This document shows, one piece after another, positions 13,101-25,546 of a DNA stretch of 64,000 bases (the stretch's first letter is position 1; each line of letters starts with the position of its first letter). Position numbers and translations under genes: made by a program. Source of the stretch: Elysia crispata (Eukaryota > Mollusca > Gastropoda > Plakobranchidae); NCBI GenBank assembly GCA_033675545.1, contig JAWDGP010008080.1:62001-126000 (forward strand), in the 5' to 3' direction. The notes beneath the pieces were generated by a model. The model saw only the letters and a program-made list of their open reading frames with translations. It had not been told where the DNA came from and searched no databases.

Positions 13101-14219
13101 TTGATTGTGAGAGTGAAAGTGGACTCCGTGAAAATGTTGATACAGCCTGTGCAGTTAACTATGCAGATCTCACTGCTGAGTGTCATGAACAGAATGCCTT
13201 CGGTATCCTTGAAGGCAATCCCTGTGTCTTGCTGAAGTTAAACAGGGTAAGTTTGTGACGATAATTTTTATGGGGTGGACTTTGGTTTTACATTTAGAGA
13301 TCATAACATGTTTTGTATTCCATGTAAGTTTGATACTATTATATTGGATCTGCATATTTAAAAAAAAAACTAGTATAGTAGGTTGAAAAGTTGGGAAAGA
13401 CTTTGTCCTCACATTATCACAATAGGTACATAATGTTGTTTGTGTAAGGTCATCAAATCATCTTGCCTTGTATTGAACCGATTCCTTTTTATATTATCAT
13501 AAAAAGAAAGAGAATAACCATGCTTCAAATTTAGTTAAGGCTGGATATCAAATTTACATCGTCAGATCTATGGCTGGAAACCAGAGCTGTACTCCCCAGC
13601 AGAAATGAGCAAACTTGAAGATGTGTCGGCCTCTATCAAGTCTAACTATGTTGAAGATAAAATTTGGATTGACTGCCACGGAGAGGTATCTGCATCATAT
13701 CATCTTTATCTTGCAATCTATCCAAAGAAGTCAGATATTTAAAATGTCTGGTGCATTCAATGAAGTTAAGGCGCAAGTCCTGTCTTGTTTGGCACTGTCC
13801 ATGTCCTTTTTTTTTCTTTAATTTGTTATCAATTGGCAAGAAAATTTAATAAAAATTTTAAATGGATTAAGACTTTTTACAATGCACCAAGTCACTTTAC
13901 CTCATATTGTATGCTTTTTTATTTTATGAGATCAGTACTTAAAAATAAAGGAGAGTTTTGTCTTGATTTGCAGAATGCAGCTGATAATGACAACATTGCA
14001 AAGGCCACGGTGACCTATTCACCCCAGCAAGGCTTCCCCCTGGCTTTCTATCCTTACGAGAAACAGAAAGGCTACCTATCACCATTGGTTTTTGTCAAAT
14101 TCACTAACCTGGCTAAACATCTGGCATACATGATTGAATGTAAGGCTTTAGCCAAAAACATTGCTGTGGACCGCACAGAAAAGGAGGGCAGTGTTCACTT
14201 TGAGCTGCTTATTGATTAA
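5083..14219 (+). CDS. ATP1B: Na+/K+-ATPase beta subunit, paralog 1 (six coding exons, complete)
   Basis: The glycoprotein subunit of the sodium pump assembles with and stabilises the alpha subunit and carries it to the plasma membrane. The coding exons are 5083-5182, 9737-9877, 10430-10531, 13068-13246, 13566-13685 and 13974-14219; all have GT/AG borders and the phases join to a 295-aa protein. Residues 1-33 are cytoplasmic and contain the family signature FxxFxYN...LGRSGRSW. One membrane helix lies at about 36-58. The ectodomain has the six expected cysteines (128, 142, 153, 167, 211, 270), the block GNPCVLLKLN, and FYPYEKQKGYLSPL near 239. N121 is a possible glycosylation site. Length and topology are normal for the family. 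It could instead act as an H+/K+-ATPase beta. It lies tail-to-tail with a paralog at 34877-45004. Confidence 0.95.
5890..6372 (+). repeat. Diverged dispersed repeat, two partial copies
   Basis: The block at 5890-5975 recurs at 6188-6262. Shared pieces include TTTGATAT..ATGCTGAA, GATTTTATT.GT.GCAAAT and TACTTTTCA..AT.AGAAGCATTTT. The second copy continues into the sequence found at the left edge of the window (1-95). A further fragment, GGACCAATATCTGCAAATTA, occurs near 6547. No terminal structure was found. Confidence 0.55.
7040..7414 (-). repeat. Pair of SINE-like bodies, one with tRNA-Asn head
   Basis: About 115 bp at 7040-7158 recur in diverged form at 7293-7414. Shared pieces are AGAGCAAATAA / GGGAGCAAATAA, AATAAATCTCAT, GTAGATTGTT / ATAGATTGTT and AACTATT.A.GATA. 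Only the first copy adjoins the tRNA-like head. Confidence 0.5.
7152..7219 (-). other. tRNA-Asn(GTT)-like sequence, probable SINE head or pseudogene
   Basis: Read on the minus strand it matches cytosolic tRNA-Asn: CTGTTAA anticodon loop, GGTTGGTGGTTCAAGCCCACC T arm, and acceptor halves pairing with one mismatch. It is not an intact tRNA. About four nucleotides including the D-loop GG are missing, and the anticodon stem has an A-C mismatch. The downstream sequence on the minus strand is itself repeated at 7293-7414, so it is best read as the head of a tRNA-derived SINE. Confidence 0.75.
9737..9877 (+). CDS. ATP1B: Beta subunit 1, exon 2: membrane helix
   Basis: A T-rich tract plus CAG precedes the exon and GTAAGT follows it. 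It encodes EIGIFYIIYYACLAGFFAAT and the start of the ectodomain, ending in LLKGNP with phase 1. Confidence 0.93.
9878..13067 (+). other. Introns 2 and 3 of beta subunit 1 (exon 3 lies between)
   Basis: Apart from exon 3 (10430-10531), nothing else is recognised. The minus-strand ORFs near 12.0-12.8 kb have no family resemblance. Confidence 0.6.
10430..10531 (+). CDS. ATP1B: Beta subunit 1, exon 3
   Basis: It encodes GMGFQPMPDIETTLI, the conserved first ectodomain motif, with acceptor CATCAG and donor GTAATT. Confidence 0.93.
13068..13246 (+). CDS. ATP1B: Beta subunit 1, exon 4: first two disulfides
   Basis: It carries Cys128, 142, 153 and 167 and the block EGNPCVLLKLNR. The acceptor is CAACAG, the donor GTAAGT, and it ends in phase 0. 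Confidence 0.94.
13566..13685 (+). CDS. ATP1B: Beta subunit 1, exon 5
   Basis: It encodes IYGWKPELY through WIDCHGE; Cys211 is the first half of the third disulfide. The acceptor is CGTCAG and the donor GTATCT. Confidence 0.93.
13974..14219 (+). CDS. ATP1B: Beta subunit 1, exon 6: C-terminus
   Basis: It encodes the C-terminal immunoglobulin-like part with FYPYEKQKGYLSPL, Cys270 and the end HFELLID, then TAA at 14217-14219. The acceptor is TTTGCAG. Confidence 0.95.
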   Translation, partial: NAADNDNIAKATVTYSPQQGFPLAFYPYEKQKGYLSPLVFVKFTNLAKHLAYMIECKALAKNIAVDRTEKEGSVHFELLID

Positions 14220-15580
14220 GCACTTGGTCTATGTGTGTTATGAGAGTTGTACTTGAATTTTGTAGCTTATGTGTAATGTTATATGATGAGGGAATCAACA
14301 GTGGCCCTTATATGGCCCTTTTTTTGTCTAGTGTGTTTAGTTATATAAAACATTGTAATTATTATACACTATTACAAGCTTTTTTTTTTGTACTGTTTCT
14401 CTGTGATTGTACATGTGCTTTAAATTCAAACTTACTTCTGTATTTAACCAAAGAAGACAAAGGTATAGATTTTTGTGTAAGCTTGTTATGTGATTTGAAA
14501 TGAAGTAAAAGAAAAATCAGACATGGTTGTGCACCTGTGGAGTGAAATTTTTATTTGAAGAAAAAAAATGCTTTCTGTCAATTTCAATGTATTTGTGGTT
14601 TTTGGTACTAAGAATCGAACATTCCCTCTGCCCTTGTGTCTTTTGTTTAGTTAGGGGTGCGTGAAGAATATATCTATGGTATGTCATGTGTTATATTGCT
14701 ATCTTTAGTTAGATGTATCAAGATAAAATGATAAAGGAAAGAATCATCTAAATGAGATTAAATCGTCAATGAAGTCTTAAGATTTGTTATCATTCCAGCC
14801 ATTTATATGATAGATCGTATCTATTTGATAAGTGATCAAAATGTTAACTTCTGGTAATGATTGTGGCTTTTGATATAATCTTGTATAGCTGATCAAGCAC
14901 TTTTATTTTTATTTGTACATTTAAAAAGTCAGTTTTTTAATCCAATATAATTTAGTAAAAGTGTGAACACATTCTTTGTTTTATACTACCCAAGTTTGTG
15001 TCTTTGTAGTTTCTAGAGAAAAATTAACACTCTTAGCGCATCGATCTATATCATCATATTGCTTTTGCTTGTAAAGATTTTGTCACATCACTGCCGTACA
15101 GTTTGTTAATCACTGAAGGCTGAGTAAGAAACAACTCTGCTTTGTAAAGTATGCTAGATTGACTGGAAACATGTATTTGAATGTGTTCAAAATGTTGGCA
15201 TGTGCTGCATGTTGTTGGACAAATCTCATGCATGTGTTTTTACACAAACAGTTGAATACTGTGGTATAGTATGTTGCATTAATATTTTTTTGTTCATGTT
15301 TTTTGTTTCTCTATGCACAGTTTTAAAACCCATTCTCAAGGTATGATTGTCACTGAGGAGGAAAATTATTTCAATGCCTTTATGGGTTCTTTTCCTGTCC
15401 TCAGGTGGATTAGATGATTATGAGCAAGCAAAAAATGAGAGATGGTTCTTTTAAATACAAGATATAGATATCACATATGTAGCTTATACATTTGTACATA
15501 GCCTTTTTTTTTAATATGTTACATGTCAGGTACTTATCTTTCTCTTTTTGAAATAAAATGTAACTTTTTTATCATATTAT
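14220..15580 (+). other. Probable 3'UTR of beta subunit 1
   Basis: AT-rich sequence without open frames follows the stop. The first convincing poly(A) signal on this strand is AATAAA at 15552-15557, followed by a T-rich stretch. This gives a UTR of about 1.35 kb. It is inferred from sequence only. Confidence 0.45.
15552..15557 (+). terminator. Candidate polyadenylation signal AATAAA
   Basis: A canonical hexamer 1.33 kb past the stop codon of the first beta-subunit gene, followed by a T-rich sequence. Confidence 0.45.
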
Positions 15581-18500
15581 TATTAATCTAGAAAATGTTG
15601 TGTTCACAGGCTTTTGCTCCAAAGCAAGCATTTCAAACTTGACTTTTTTCGGCTTTATTAGTTTTTCAATAGGTTTCCAAATTACTAACCTTCCATTTTT
15701 TTTTTTTGGACACTTTCTCATTTTTCTTTTTCTGGAACTTACCCAATAATTGTTTCATATGGAAGGCTTTTTGCAAGCTCAATCATACTTCACTTTGGCA
15801 ATAATTTTTTTTTCATTCTCTCATAAAGTTCCAGGCCTAGTTTTCTCCACTTAAAGATCTTCTCTTGGTAATGATTTAAATTACTGCAATGATGTGTGCA
15901 ATTGGCTTTTACCATCATCCCTATTGCTGTTATGAATGTTGTTGTTTTCACATGGAGCAGGATGAAGTTTGCAACCCTCCTACAAACCCTCAAACCTGAA
16001 TGTGTATACAGTAAGATTGTGATAAGAATGAAAAACGGTATGTTGGTATGTCGTATGGGCTAAGGGCTTTAAATTAAGGTTTCTCTAAAACAAACAGCAA
16101 GCACCAAAGGAGACAGGTTTTTTTTTTTTTTTTGTCAATATACCATCAAAGACAATTTGCTTGCATTTAAACAATACTATCAAAAAAAAAGGATTAGAAC
16201 TGGCCAGTAGGCCTCTCCCTTAACCCATCGACATCACCAACTTATTTTTATTAAATCACAATATGATTTGTCCTTTTTACTAAATATAATAATCATCTTT
16301 ATTAGAAAGTATTGCCTAGCCGGAATTATTTTTCAAGAAATTGTCATTACGGAAAATAAATTTTACAAAAATGCTGCCAAGCAAACTTCTTGTTCGTGTT
16401 CTGCTTGTGGATCATGCTTAATGGAAAGATAATTTCAACGGATATCTGAAATCTTTTAAGTTAGTGCAATACCTGGAGCTTAGGAATATTCAATTTTTTT
16501 TTTAAGTTTGAAAATATTTTCAGTCTTGGTTGGCTGCTGTGTCTGGAAGTTTACTTTGGGTGAACCAAATTATTAGTGAAAATAACATTGCCTGGTATAT
16601 ATTTATATATGCTAAGTTGGTCAATCTTAATGTGAAAAGCCCTCAGCAAAAGCATAATCTTTGACCTTTCAGTTCTGTGATTTACAGGCCACTTGACTAT
16701 AAGTTCAGAGACATGGTGATTAAATTTCAGTCAAGCTTTCACATTATGGCTAAAATTATATAAATGTACACATTTCCATGACTCATAATAATTATTGGGA
16801 TTTTTTTTTTAAGCAAAATATATAAAATCCAAGGGGGAAAATATTCTCCTTTTAAAATGATTTTATTTTGTGTCTCACTGACGTTATAATTATAGAGAGA
16901 AGGCACCAACAAACATGAGAATGCCTTAAAACAAATATTTTTAGGTTATAAGGGATTTATAATAGTATTATACCGTTAAAGAAAAACCATATGAAGTTCT
17001 AATATTATTTTGGTTTAGTAGGGGTAATGGAAACTTTACACTATAAAGTTTTAATATGCGCTTTACTCTATCTATGTGACTTAGATCCCAATTTTGTGTT
17101 CTTTTCTTGGTTCAGAAAATTTCTGTTTTGATCCAGATTAATTAATGATATAGACTTAAAGTCATACATAAATGCAGGTTAAAAAAAAGCAGATATATCT
17201 TCTTTTACAATTTTTTTGCGCTTGAAAACTTATTTCAGTGTCTCCACATGTACTATATATGATTATGTTTAGTAGTGGCAAATTTGGGATCAATTCGAAA
17301 GACAAAACCAAAAATCTTGTCAATTTTTTTCTATCACCACTTTCAATGAAACAATGATCAAGTAACACTAACCACAGATAATTTTACAGCACAGCTTTCA
17401 TTTAAAATACATGCACTTATTCACCTTTGAAACTGAGGAAAGACTTCTGATATCCATAGGGTCTTCGAAGTTTGAATGAAAAGGCAGTTGAACAAGTGGG
17501 AACTTATATATATTCATCATGATTTTAGTTCTTGGATGATTGCATCAGGAATCTTAAAATTGTGACAGGTTGAAGGTCAAAGTGCTAGAGATCTGCCAGA
17601 GCATCTAACGCAACAGAAAATTGAAATCGTGTTTAATCAAGCCATTTTGTGTGATTTGCAAGAAAAATTATGATAAAAAGGGGAGTAATGCTTTCTTGAT
17701 TTTAAATTAAGATGAGCTCTGAGGTCTTTCTCTTTGTAACACTGCACAAGATGAAATAGTCATTTCTTAATCAATGGTGATGAGCTAGATCTTGTCTAGC
17801 TTATTCAAGGTGTTAAGTCAGATTATGCTTTAGCTTAATACCTCTCTATACATTTATCACAGTAACTTGGATTTTTTTTTTTTAATGATGTCCAGGGCTG
17901 GAGTACAGGTAGTGCCCCAAGTTTTCCAGATGTCACACAGGGTTATTTGTTTTCTGTAAAAACAGATTATGGTCTCAGGAGGCACTCAAAGTTTGCAGCA
18001 ACGGAGAGTTAACATTGCGTGGCAGGTGCACAGGTTGCTTCGTTAGTAGTAGTAGTACTCCCGCTTAGCAAGGCAGTTGCAGGTGAAAAAGACAAATTGT
18101 CTACACATCATGATTTTACAAAGATATGAATAAATAGTGGAAGATTTTGATTTACAGAACCTTGTACAGTGTATTTGTTTAACTGTCAGAGAGAGAATGC
18201 ACTGTGAAAAAGGTCATATTCGAACACCGAAATATCTGAGGTTTGAATTGAACAGTTTCGTGCAAAATTTTAACGATATTTCGTTGATTACAGATAGACA
18301 GAGAGGAAATGGAATTACTAAAACTCGTCTCTTTAATGTGTTGATCAACATGGAAATATTGATGATTGTCATGAGTGATGTCGTGTTTGTTAAGACAAAG
18401 GTGGATGCAGCTATGATATGAGTTTGAATTTGTTGATATTAGACATGTGTTACAGACATGGGCATATATGTATACATGAGTAATTGTGACAATATTCGGT

Positions 18501-21500
18501 GGTATTCCCAGTCATATTTATTTTACTTAATAGGGATTTGGACTTGAATTGTAGGGATTTTGAGTGAGTTGACCTGCTGTATGGACGTGCAGTTGAATAT
18601 TAACAGAGTTTTCCGTCTCAGGATTCTTGCTTTCGACATACTCATCAGAACAAATTATTCCTCTCGTCTTAACATTTTTAAATAATTTATGCTTTCCCAG
18701 TCTTAAAAATACTACCAAAGCATTTTTCTTGCCAAGGCCAAAGACATAGGCCTACATTACAACTGGACTAGCCTTTGTCTCTACTCCAAGGCCTGCAATT
18801 TAGTTTCAGGATCATAATGTTGCAAACATGACTCCCCTGCAGTAACAATTCTGTCAGAAAGATTCATTTTCTTTCTTGTAACATTTCTATACAATTTGTT
18901 TTCTGAGCTTTAAGCTCTGGTTAGAACATGTAATACATGTACGAGGAACCCATATCGTGGAGTCGTTTTTGTTTTATTTTTTATTTTTTGTTTTTGCTGT
19001 TTTGGTTTTTTTTTTTAGCCTAGAATGCGCATGATTTTATAGTGAAAACGTTCTTCTGGAATCCCAGTTTCAGCTACAAAGTTAATTACATGTTCATTGT
19101 TTAATGTGGTTTTTCTTCAATTATAGAGTGTATTCTATATTTATACCATGATTGCATATTTTAGGCATAGCGAGGTTTATTGGGACACTTCTGTCTAACA
19201 AAAATATCTTCTTTAGATCTGCTCTTAAGTAATAGGCGTAATAAAGAATTCAATGAAAGCACTTTATTCAAGGCGAACGTCGAAAATCTTGAATCGGCGC
19301 CTTTTTATTTTTCATCAAACGATGACTTAACATGATGTAATGGTGTATGCAGTTTTGTGCTTTAAATAATTAATGGTGTTACGATTTTTTTTATTTTAAT
19401 ACAAATCAACCAGGTGTGTTAAGCTATCTGTGTCAAATTTCATTGATTTCTGACAAATGAACACTGCAAGTGCGAGGCTGAACAAGCGTCGCTTCCAACC
19501 CACCGTCGGGTACACTGGGCGAAGATAATTCTTATCATGTGTCAAGAATAATAGAAGAAAAATCGTCGTCCAAAACACATACTAGCGAAAGCAAAATCTC
19601 GTTAATTTTCAAGGAGAGCTGTGTTTAAGTTTGGGGGGTTTTGAAATTCAACCTGTGAGAAAAACTTCTTGTCTAAAAGTGATGATTTTTTGGACATATT
19701 GTGACTTTTAGTACATATTTTACATTTATGAAGTTTGAATTTGACAGTGATTTAGAAATTAGCTTGTTTGTGAGATATGCTAGTACGTTATACTTATATT
19801 ATAATTAAAACAAACTTTTCCAGTCGAGATAGTTGGATACATTAGTCTCTGTTATTAATTTTGAGAGCATTATCAACATTTTGTGGTATTTGCGCTCTGC
19901 TGTTGTGCATGAAACAAAACAAACAGTAAGAATAAGGTGAGAATTAAACCGTCAGGATAATAGTTGACTACTGTGGGTTTAATCCCTATAAATCAGACAC
20001 AGTAACAAAACAAGAAAATTTCATAGAGAACAACAATAGCTTATAGCTCTGAAGAAAATAGTTTGTTTCCGAAACGAACACACAAACGCGATCATGGCTA
20101 ATAATATTAACATACAAAAAAATAAAATATCTCTTGTGCTCTTTTGTCGTAAACTCAAACGGATAAGCATTAGTTCATGCGTTTGATAACGATTTATAAA
20201 GTTCCTTGTGGTTTTGGCTTCGGATGACAGGAGTATCCCCACTGCACAATATTATGAGATCTGCAAACTTTTCTCCTGAGATCTTGTTTGGTTCCTGTTA
20301 ATCTTTTCAAAGATAATGTCTTGAATCTTTCATCTATCTGAATGGCTGGTTATGTAGAAAATGGATTCAGGGTCCTGTTTTATAACACGAAGTTCCATGA
20401 TGGAATTCAACATCACTTCCTCTCCATTTCCAGAGTATCTCCTTGCATCAAGTATCCGAAGCTATTTTGACAAGTCAATAAAGTCATCTAACTCCAATGG
20501 ATGAACAATACATGTAAGGTTGTCATGGACGGGCCAAAATAAAAATAGGCGTTAGCTGTGACTGTGAGGGTTCAACCACAGTTACTCCAGACTATAACGC
20601 AAGAAGATCCACCTGTTGTATTCAAAGCTGACGCACAGGACATTGGTTTATTCTTGTGCTTCTTTTTTTGCAATCGTCTTTTAATTCTCCCGGCCCACTT
20701 CCCTGCAATATTGGCGGATAGTGCTAAAATTAATTATTTAAAAATTCATAACTTTCTTGATAATGGAGCTACATGCTTAAATTTGGTATCATTTCAATCA
20801 GGATCAAGAGATCTTTGCATTTATACATCAAGTAAGGCAATTTAGAGAATATGAAATTTTGGTTTGGACTACCTATTTTCAGCAACATGCTTCTTATATA
20901 ACGGTCTCTGACCGTTTCCTTTACATTTTATCACTTTTGAGATATGTAAAACACAGCGAACACTGGTCCTTTTTTTTTGGACTGTGGATTGATAGATGTT
21001 TTTAATTCAAAACATTGGTGCATGTGGAAAAACATGGAGGATTTTTTTTTAGGTGACCATTCTTTAAGAAACATGTTATACATAAGGGTGCAAATAATTA
21101 TTCCCTTGAAGAGCTGGCCCTGCAGAAATTAGATTCGACGTTGTCAGTGTGATTTGAGATGGCTTCTTACCGAATGTTTACCTTCCCTTCGGTCTGCTTC
21201 AATGGTTCCTTATCAGAGCTGTGTGTGACCTGTTTAGATAATCCTAGAGTATTGAAAAAGAATAATTGACAGGAATCTGGCCATTGTCAACAGATAGGAA
21301 GTATTGTTTTGTCATTGTACTACGTGACGATTCATCGGTTGTTTTCTTCCTTGCAATCTCTTCACAGCAGGTCTCTCGCTCGCTTGCGACTCCGATGTAA
21401 ACAACGCAGGCTGATTTGCACACTTCACTAGGGAAACCACGTGTTTGTTACGTTATGACTCATGCTTACGGTACGTAACTCAATCTGCGAAACATGGCTA

Positions 21501-22490
21501 TTGTCAGCGTGCCTTAGCTGACACACCTATCGTTCCAATGTTATGACCTTAAGTAGTAAGCAATAGAACCAAAGATGGAGGATACAAAGATATGCTGAAC
21601 TTCCTGAACTGCAAAAGGAACTTCAATACCATATTTTAAACCGTTGGGTTGGCTGAACTCATCGTTCACTATAATTTTCAGTAAGTGTGATATCCACTGT
21701 GACAACCGTGGACTCGATGAACCAAAGATAATCCTCCTTTATTAAACTTTTCCATCTTTGATAATCACACGTTCTCCACCCCCGAAACGCTCATGTTGTC
21801 CAATCTTTATAAGTTTGAGAGTAGATTTTGCTCTCTCCAATTCTCTTCGTACCACCGGCAATCGAACATCAACCTGAACTCACTCATGCAAGCATTATGA
21901 TTCCATGAACGAAGACACTAAATATTAAGGTATCCTGCCGATTTGCAATCAAGACTTCCTCGACTTAAATCACTTGAGTATGTTTAATATTTCGTTTTTG
22001 TTTCTAAATTCTTCATTCTCCCTTAAGATTCTTTGAGTCATTGGTAACAGTAAATTATAGATTAACAAATATTTTTTTCGATTTGTCAGATTTTTTATCT
22101 CAAAGATAGTTGTTTTTTGCAAGACTCATTCATGAATGATTTTGTACACTTGTTATGTGACTCTGAAACAATCGATGAAAATAATTGAATAAACACTTTA
22201 AGACTTTTTATCTACATGAATGCAGCAAGTGATTTTTTTAACCCCTGGCATTCGGCAATCACTTTTAAAACAACTTCAGATAATTTCTCAAGCCATGATG
22301 AAAGGCCAGCCAATTTGAGTTCTGTAATGCTAACCGCTACTTTCATTTTGTTGAAATCTACTCTGTGTTAAGCTCATACTTTACATATGCACAACATTCA
22401 TTTTACATCCATCAGGGAAAGTACCGTAGTTTTTATTCATGTACTATACAAATCGACTCCTTATAAAAGTTTGATTCTCTCATTTTTCAG
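15581..22490. other. Intergenic DNA, no gene recognised
   Basis: This is AT-rich with many T homopolymers. Short ORFs (for example 18137-18421 plus and 20558-20845 plus) lack splice context, recognisable domains or compositional change. No transposon ends were identified here. Confidence 0.5.
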
Positions 22491-25022
22491 GACACGATGT
22501 CTGTTACCGATACATGCCACCAAGCTGATCTCATCGGAAGGTAGTGCACCTGTAATTCCCTGGCTTCCATGGTGTATCATGGCATCAAATCTGTGACATC
22601 ATGGACCAGTAATGACGCTGATGCAATCTTGAACTACGGAGATTCTCTTTATTCGAGAATCTTAAGGAACAGCTCAAATGAGTTCTCTCTTGTTACTTCA
22701 TTTCCACAAGTCTGCGACATATTTGAGCTGAGGGTCCAGGTGCTGCCAGGTGAATCATTTGTTGGATTAGTTGATAGCAATGCTAACACTCCTCCAGATT
22801 ATAATTTCGAAACAGCAATTTCCAACATACACCAATATGGGATCTTAACCCTGGGTCCTGGCACGCCATCATTCTCAATGTCAATCATCAAACACTTGGA
22901 TACTTATTTCGTGTTTGAGCCACTCAGCAGAAACTCTGTTAGCTTGTTTTGTGCAGACGGTCAAATGTGCTTACGAACTACTCATCTCCACTCGCTCTCC
23001 AGCATTATGCTCTCTCTGCATCTTTATGTTTGTTGTTAGCTCAGTATGAAATCACACCCTTTGAACTAAAAAATCTTGATCCTAAAAATTTTCATTTTGC
23101 GGAAAAAGAATTTGAGGAAGCCGAATCGTCTGATTCAGATGATCTTACTCTCGCAACAATTAAAACATTGCGGGCAAAGAAAGCCAAGTGACCTGTTTGT
23201 AAAAAAAGTAAAGGGAGTTTGCGAACATTGCGTGTGAAAGGCGATGATGCAAGGTATGACTCCAGAGAAAGCCTCAGTGATATATCATTGGTTACTCGGA
23301 CAACGATCCGGACTATGTACCAGTTCAAGGCACTCAACACCCTACTGTGCTTCTAGAGGAAGAGCAACACCACACTTCGTCTACATCTCCTCTAAAATAC
23401 ATGCAAGTTTCGATCGATGAAATGAGAGTCGTAGCTCAGGAAACTGAGTTGAGGCCAAACATCAAAACTCAGGAAGAAGAAATCGAGGATGACAGTAGTC
23501 GTGACCAAGAGGCGGCACCTACACCTGACACGCAAAATCAGAGTATGCACAGCCATCCACCAATTGTCTTATTCACCTTCATTCGCCGTGTACTCAGTGG
23601 TAAACTCTATGTCAGCAAATGACACAACCGGTGCCTCATGTGCTGACATTTTCTACACAGCCTCGACATCTGAACATACACCGGTTTCCAGCATTCTGGA
23701 TAACCCTGATGTCGAGTCTCCAAGTAGGAGTAGAAAAAGGAAACGTAATGAAGCTAATTATAAGGACAGCAAAAGAAAAAAGAGCTTTAAATATAGGAGA
23801 AGCTTAAGTGAATAGAAAGAACAGACAGATTCTTAAAAAGGCAATGAAGGATGGATGTGGTGAGAAGTGCAGAATCAGGTGCCAAGACCGTATCGCTAAG
23901 GACCACAGGGAGACTGTATTCAATTTCTTTTGGCATAATGGGGACATTCACAAAAGGAGAGGTTAAGTGTGCACCAACGTGGAAGAGTCGAGCAAAAAGG
24001 CAAAGCGCCAAAAGAGCGTAAAACACCATTTGGAAAAAGCAGGACTGAAGCAAGCTATACGCAAAACCATGTTCTCGGACATCCTGGGGATAAGCGAACA
24101 GTTTGTATTTACTCTCTTTGAGAAAAAAGATGGGGATGGTCGTATTCTTCCTGATATGAGAGGGCGCTATTCAGAGATAACACCGTCATTCCATTGCATC
24201 AGTACTGTATTGTAAGAGAAAACTGAATTTATATAATCTTTCAATATTTTCATCTTGGATCAGGTCAAGCTATCTGCAATGTTTGACATGAAGGGATAGC
24301 TGCAAGAGGGTCAAATAAGATTGATTCATGTGATTAAAATTATCTGCTTGGTGCAAGTGAGAGAAAGGCGTGACTCATGTTAAACTCTATTCAGATTCAT
24401 GTGGCGGGCAGAACCGGAATAGATATCTTTTGGCGACGCTTTGGTGTGCATTGAACAAATTCAACTCTACAGAAATTAAGCACAATTTTTTTTTTTTTTT
24501 TTTTTGTAAAGGGCCACATCAAGAACGAGAATGGCAATGTGCATACAACGATGAAAAGAGTAAGTAAGCATCTGGAGATCTACCACTCCTCATTGGGCAG
24601 GTGTTAGTAGTGCGGCAAAGCAGTTGACACAGAACTATATTGTAAAGGAGCCTGACGAATCTCGGTTTTCCGACTTCAAATAGATAGCCTCAAATTTGAT
24701 AAAATTTTGACCTAGATGAAAACAAAGGTGAAGCTGTTTAACATCAAACCATTGAAGTTGACCAGTCAAGACTCCAATCTTGTACATATCCAAGTACGAC
24801 TTTGATGGTGAATACCATCGTCTCAACATGTCAAAAAGAATACGGAAAGTGCAGGCCAAAGGGCACTTCAACTACATTCAGCTCTATGTTCTAAATAACG
24901 GAAAGGGTCCTGGCATAGACATAGACAAGTATAATGACCTTCAATCCCTCTGCAAAAGCCAAGTTTTTCCTGAAACCCATCACCAGTTTTTTAACTTGTT
25001 TAAAATTAAATCCAACCCTTGA
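22491..25022 (+). pseudogene. Broken transposon-type gene: tegument/OTU-like cysteine protease region plus DUF7869-like region
   Basis: After a good acceptor (TTTTTCAG at 22483-22490) comes a protease-like region. CHQADLIGR is followed by TAG (22542-22544) where the related element proteins I recall have Gln, then CTCNSLASMVYHGIKSVTSW and, near the end, DTYFVFEPLSRN. After a frameshift the frame continues through QYEITPFELK and an acidic linker to RSRKRKRN (about 23725). Then come pieces typical of DUF7869 proteins: DGCGEKCRIRCQDRIAKDHR, RKTMFSDILGISEQ, LYSDSCGGQNRNRYLLATLW (about 24385), GHIKNENGNVHTTMKR, and a C-terminal HHQFF block (24985). Several stops, frameshifts, an expanded T-run (24487-24506) and a missing middle part show it is dead. 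Function and mobility are inferred from family resemblance recalled, not searched. Confidence 0.7.
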
Positions 25023-25546
25023 TTTAATTATGTTAGTCTTTTATCCAATTAAGTTGTGTGTTTTGATACTCAAATAGTATATTGATTTTTTTTAAATAAA
25101 CACGGTTCAAGATAACTGTTTAATCTCTGAAGTACCTATCTTTGTTCTTTATTTACATATCATATAGGCCTATATTTTAATAATAAAAATAATAATAATA
25201 TCCATGCATCCTCTTTCCTCTATAGTACTTATATTTGGTCTTCCATTTCTGTCATCGTCTATAATATTTAGTCTAAGATTCTACCCAAATGTCGTTCTTA
25301 ATAACTCTCAAAATAAATTATGTGTATTTTATATCTCATTCATGCATCCGTGAAAGTATCAGTGATGTGACTCTGCAAATTGAAATTTATACATATTATA
25401 ACATTCTGAACATACTTTAATCATTTTTAATAAAATATGTATCCTTAAATTAAATGTACAAACTTTTATTAAAATCATATTTTACGCTTAAAACAATAAT
25501 AAAAGGTTGCTGCTATTTTTTTTCTTAACACTGTTTCTTGTTATTG

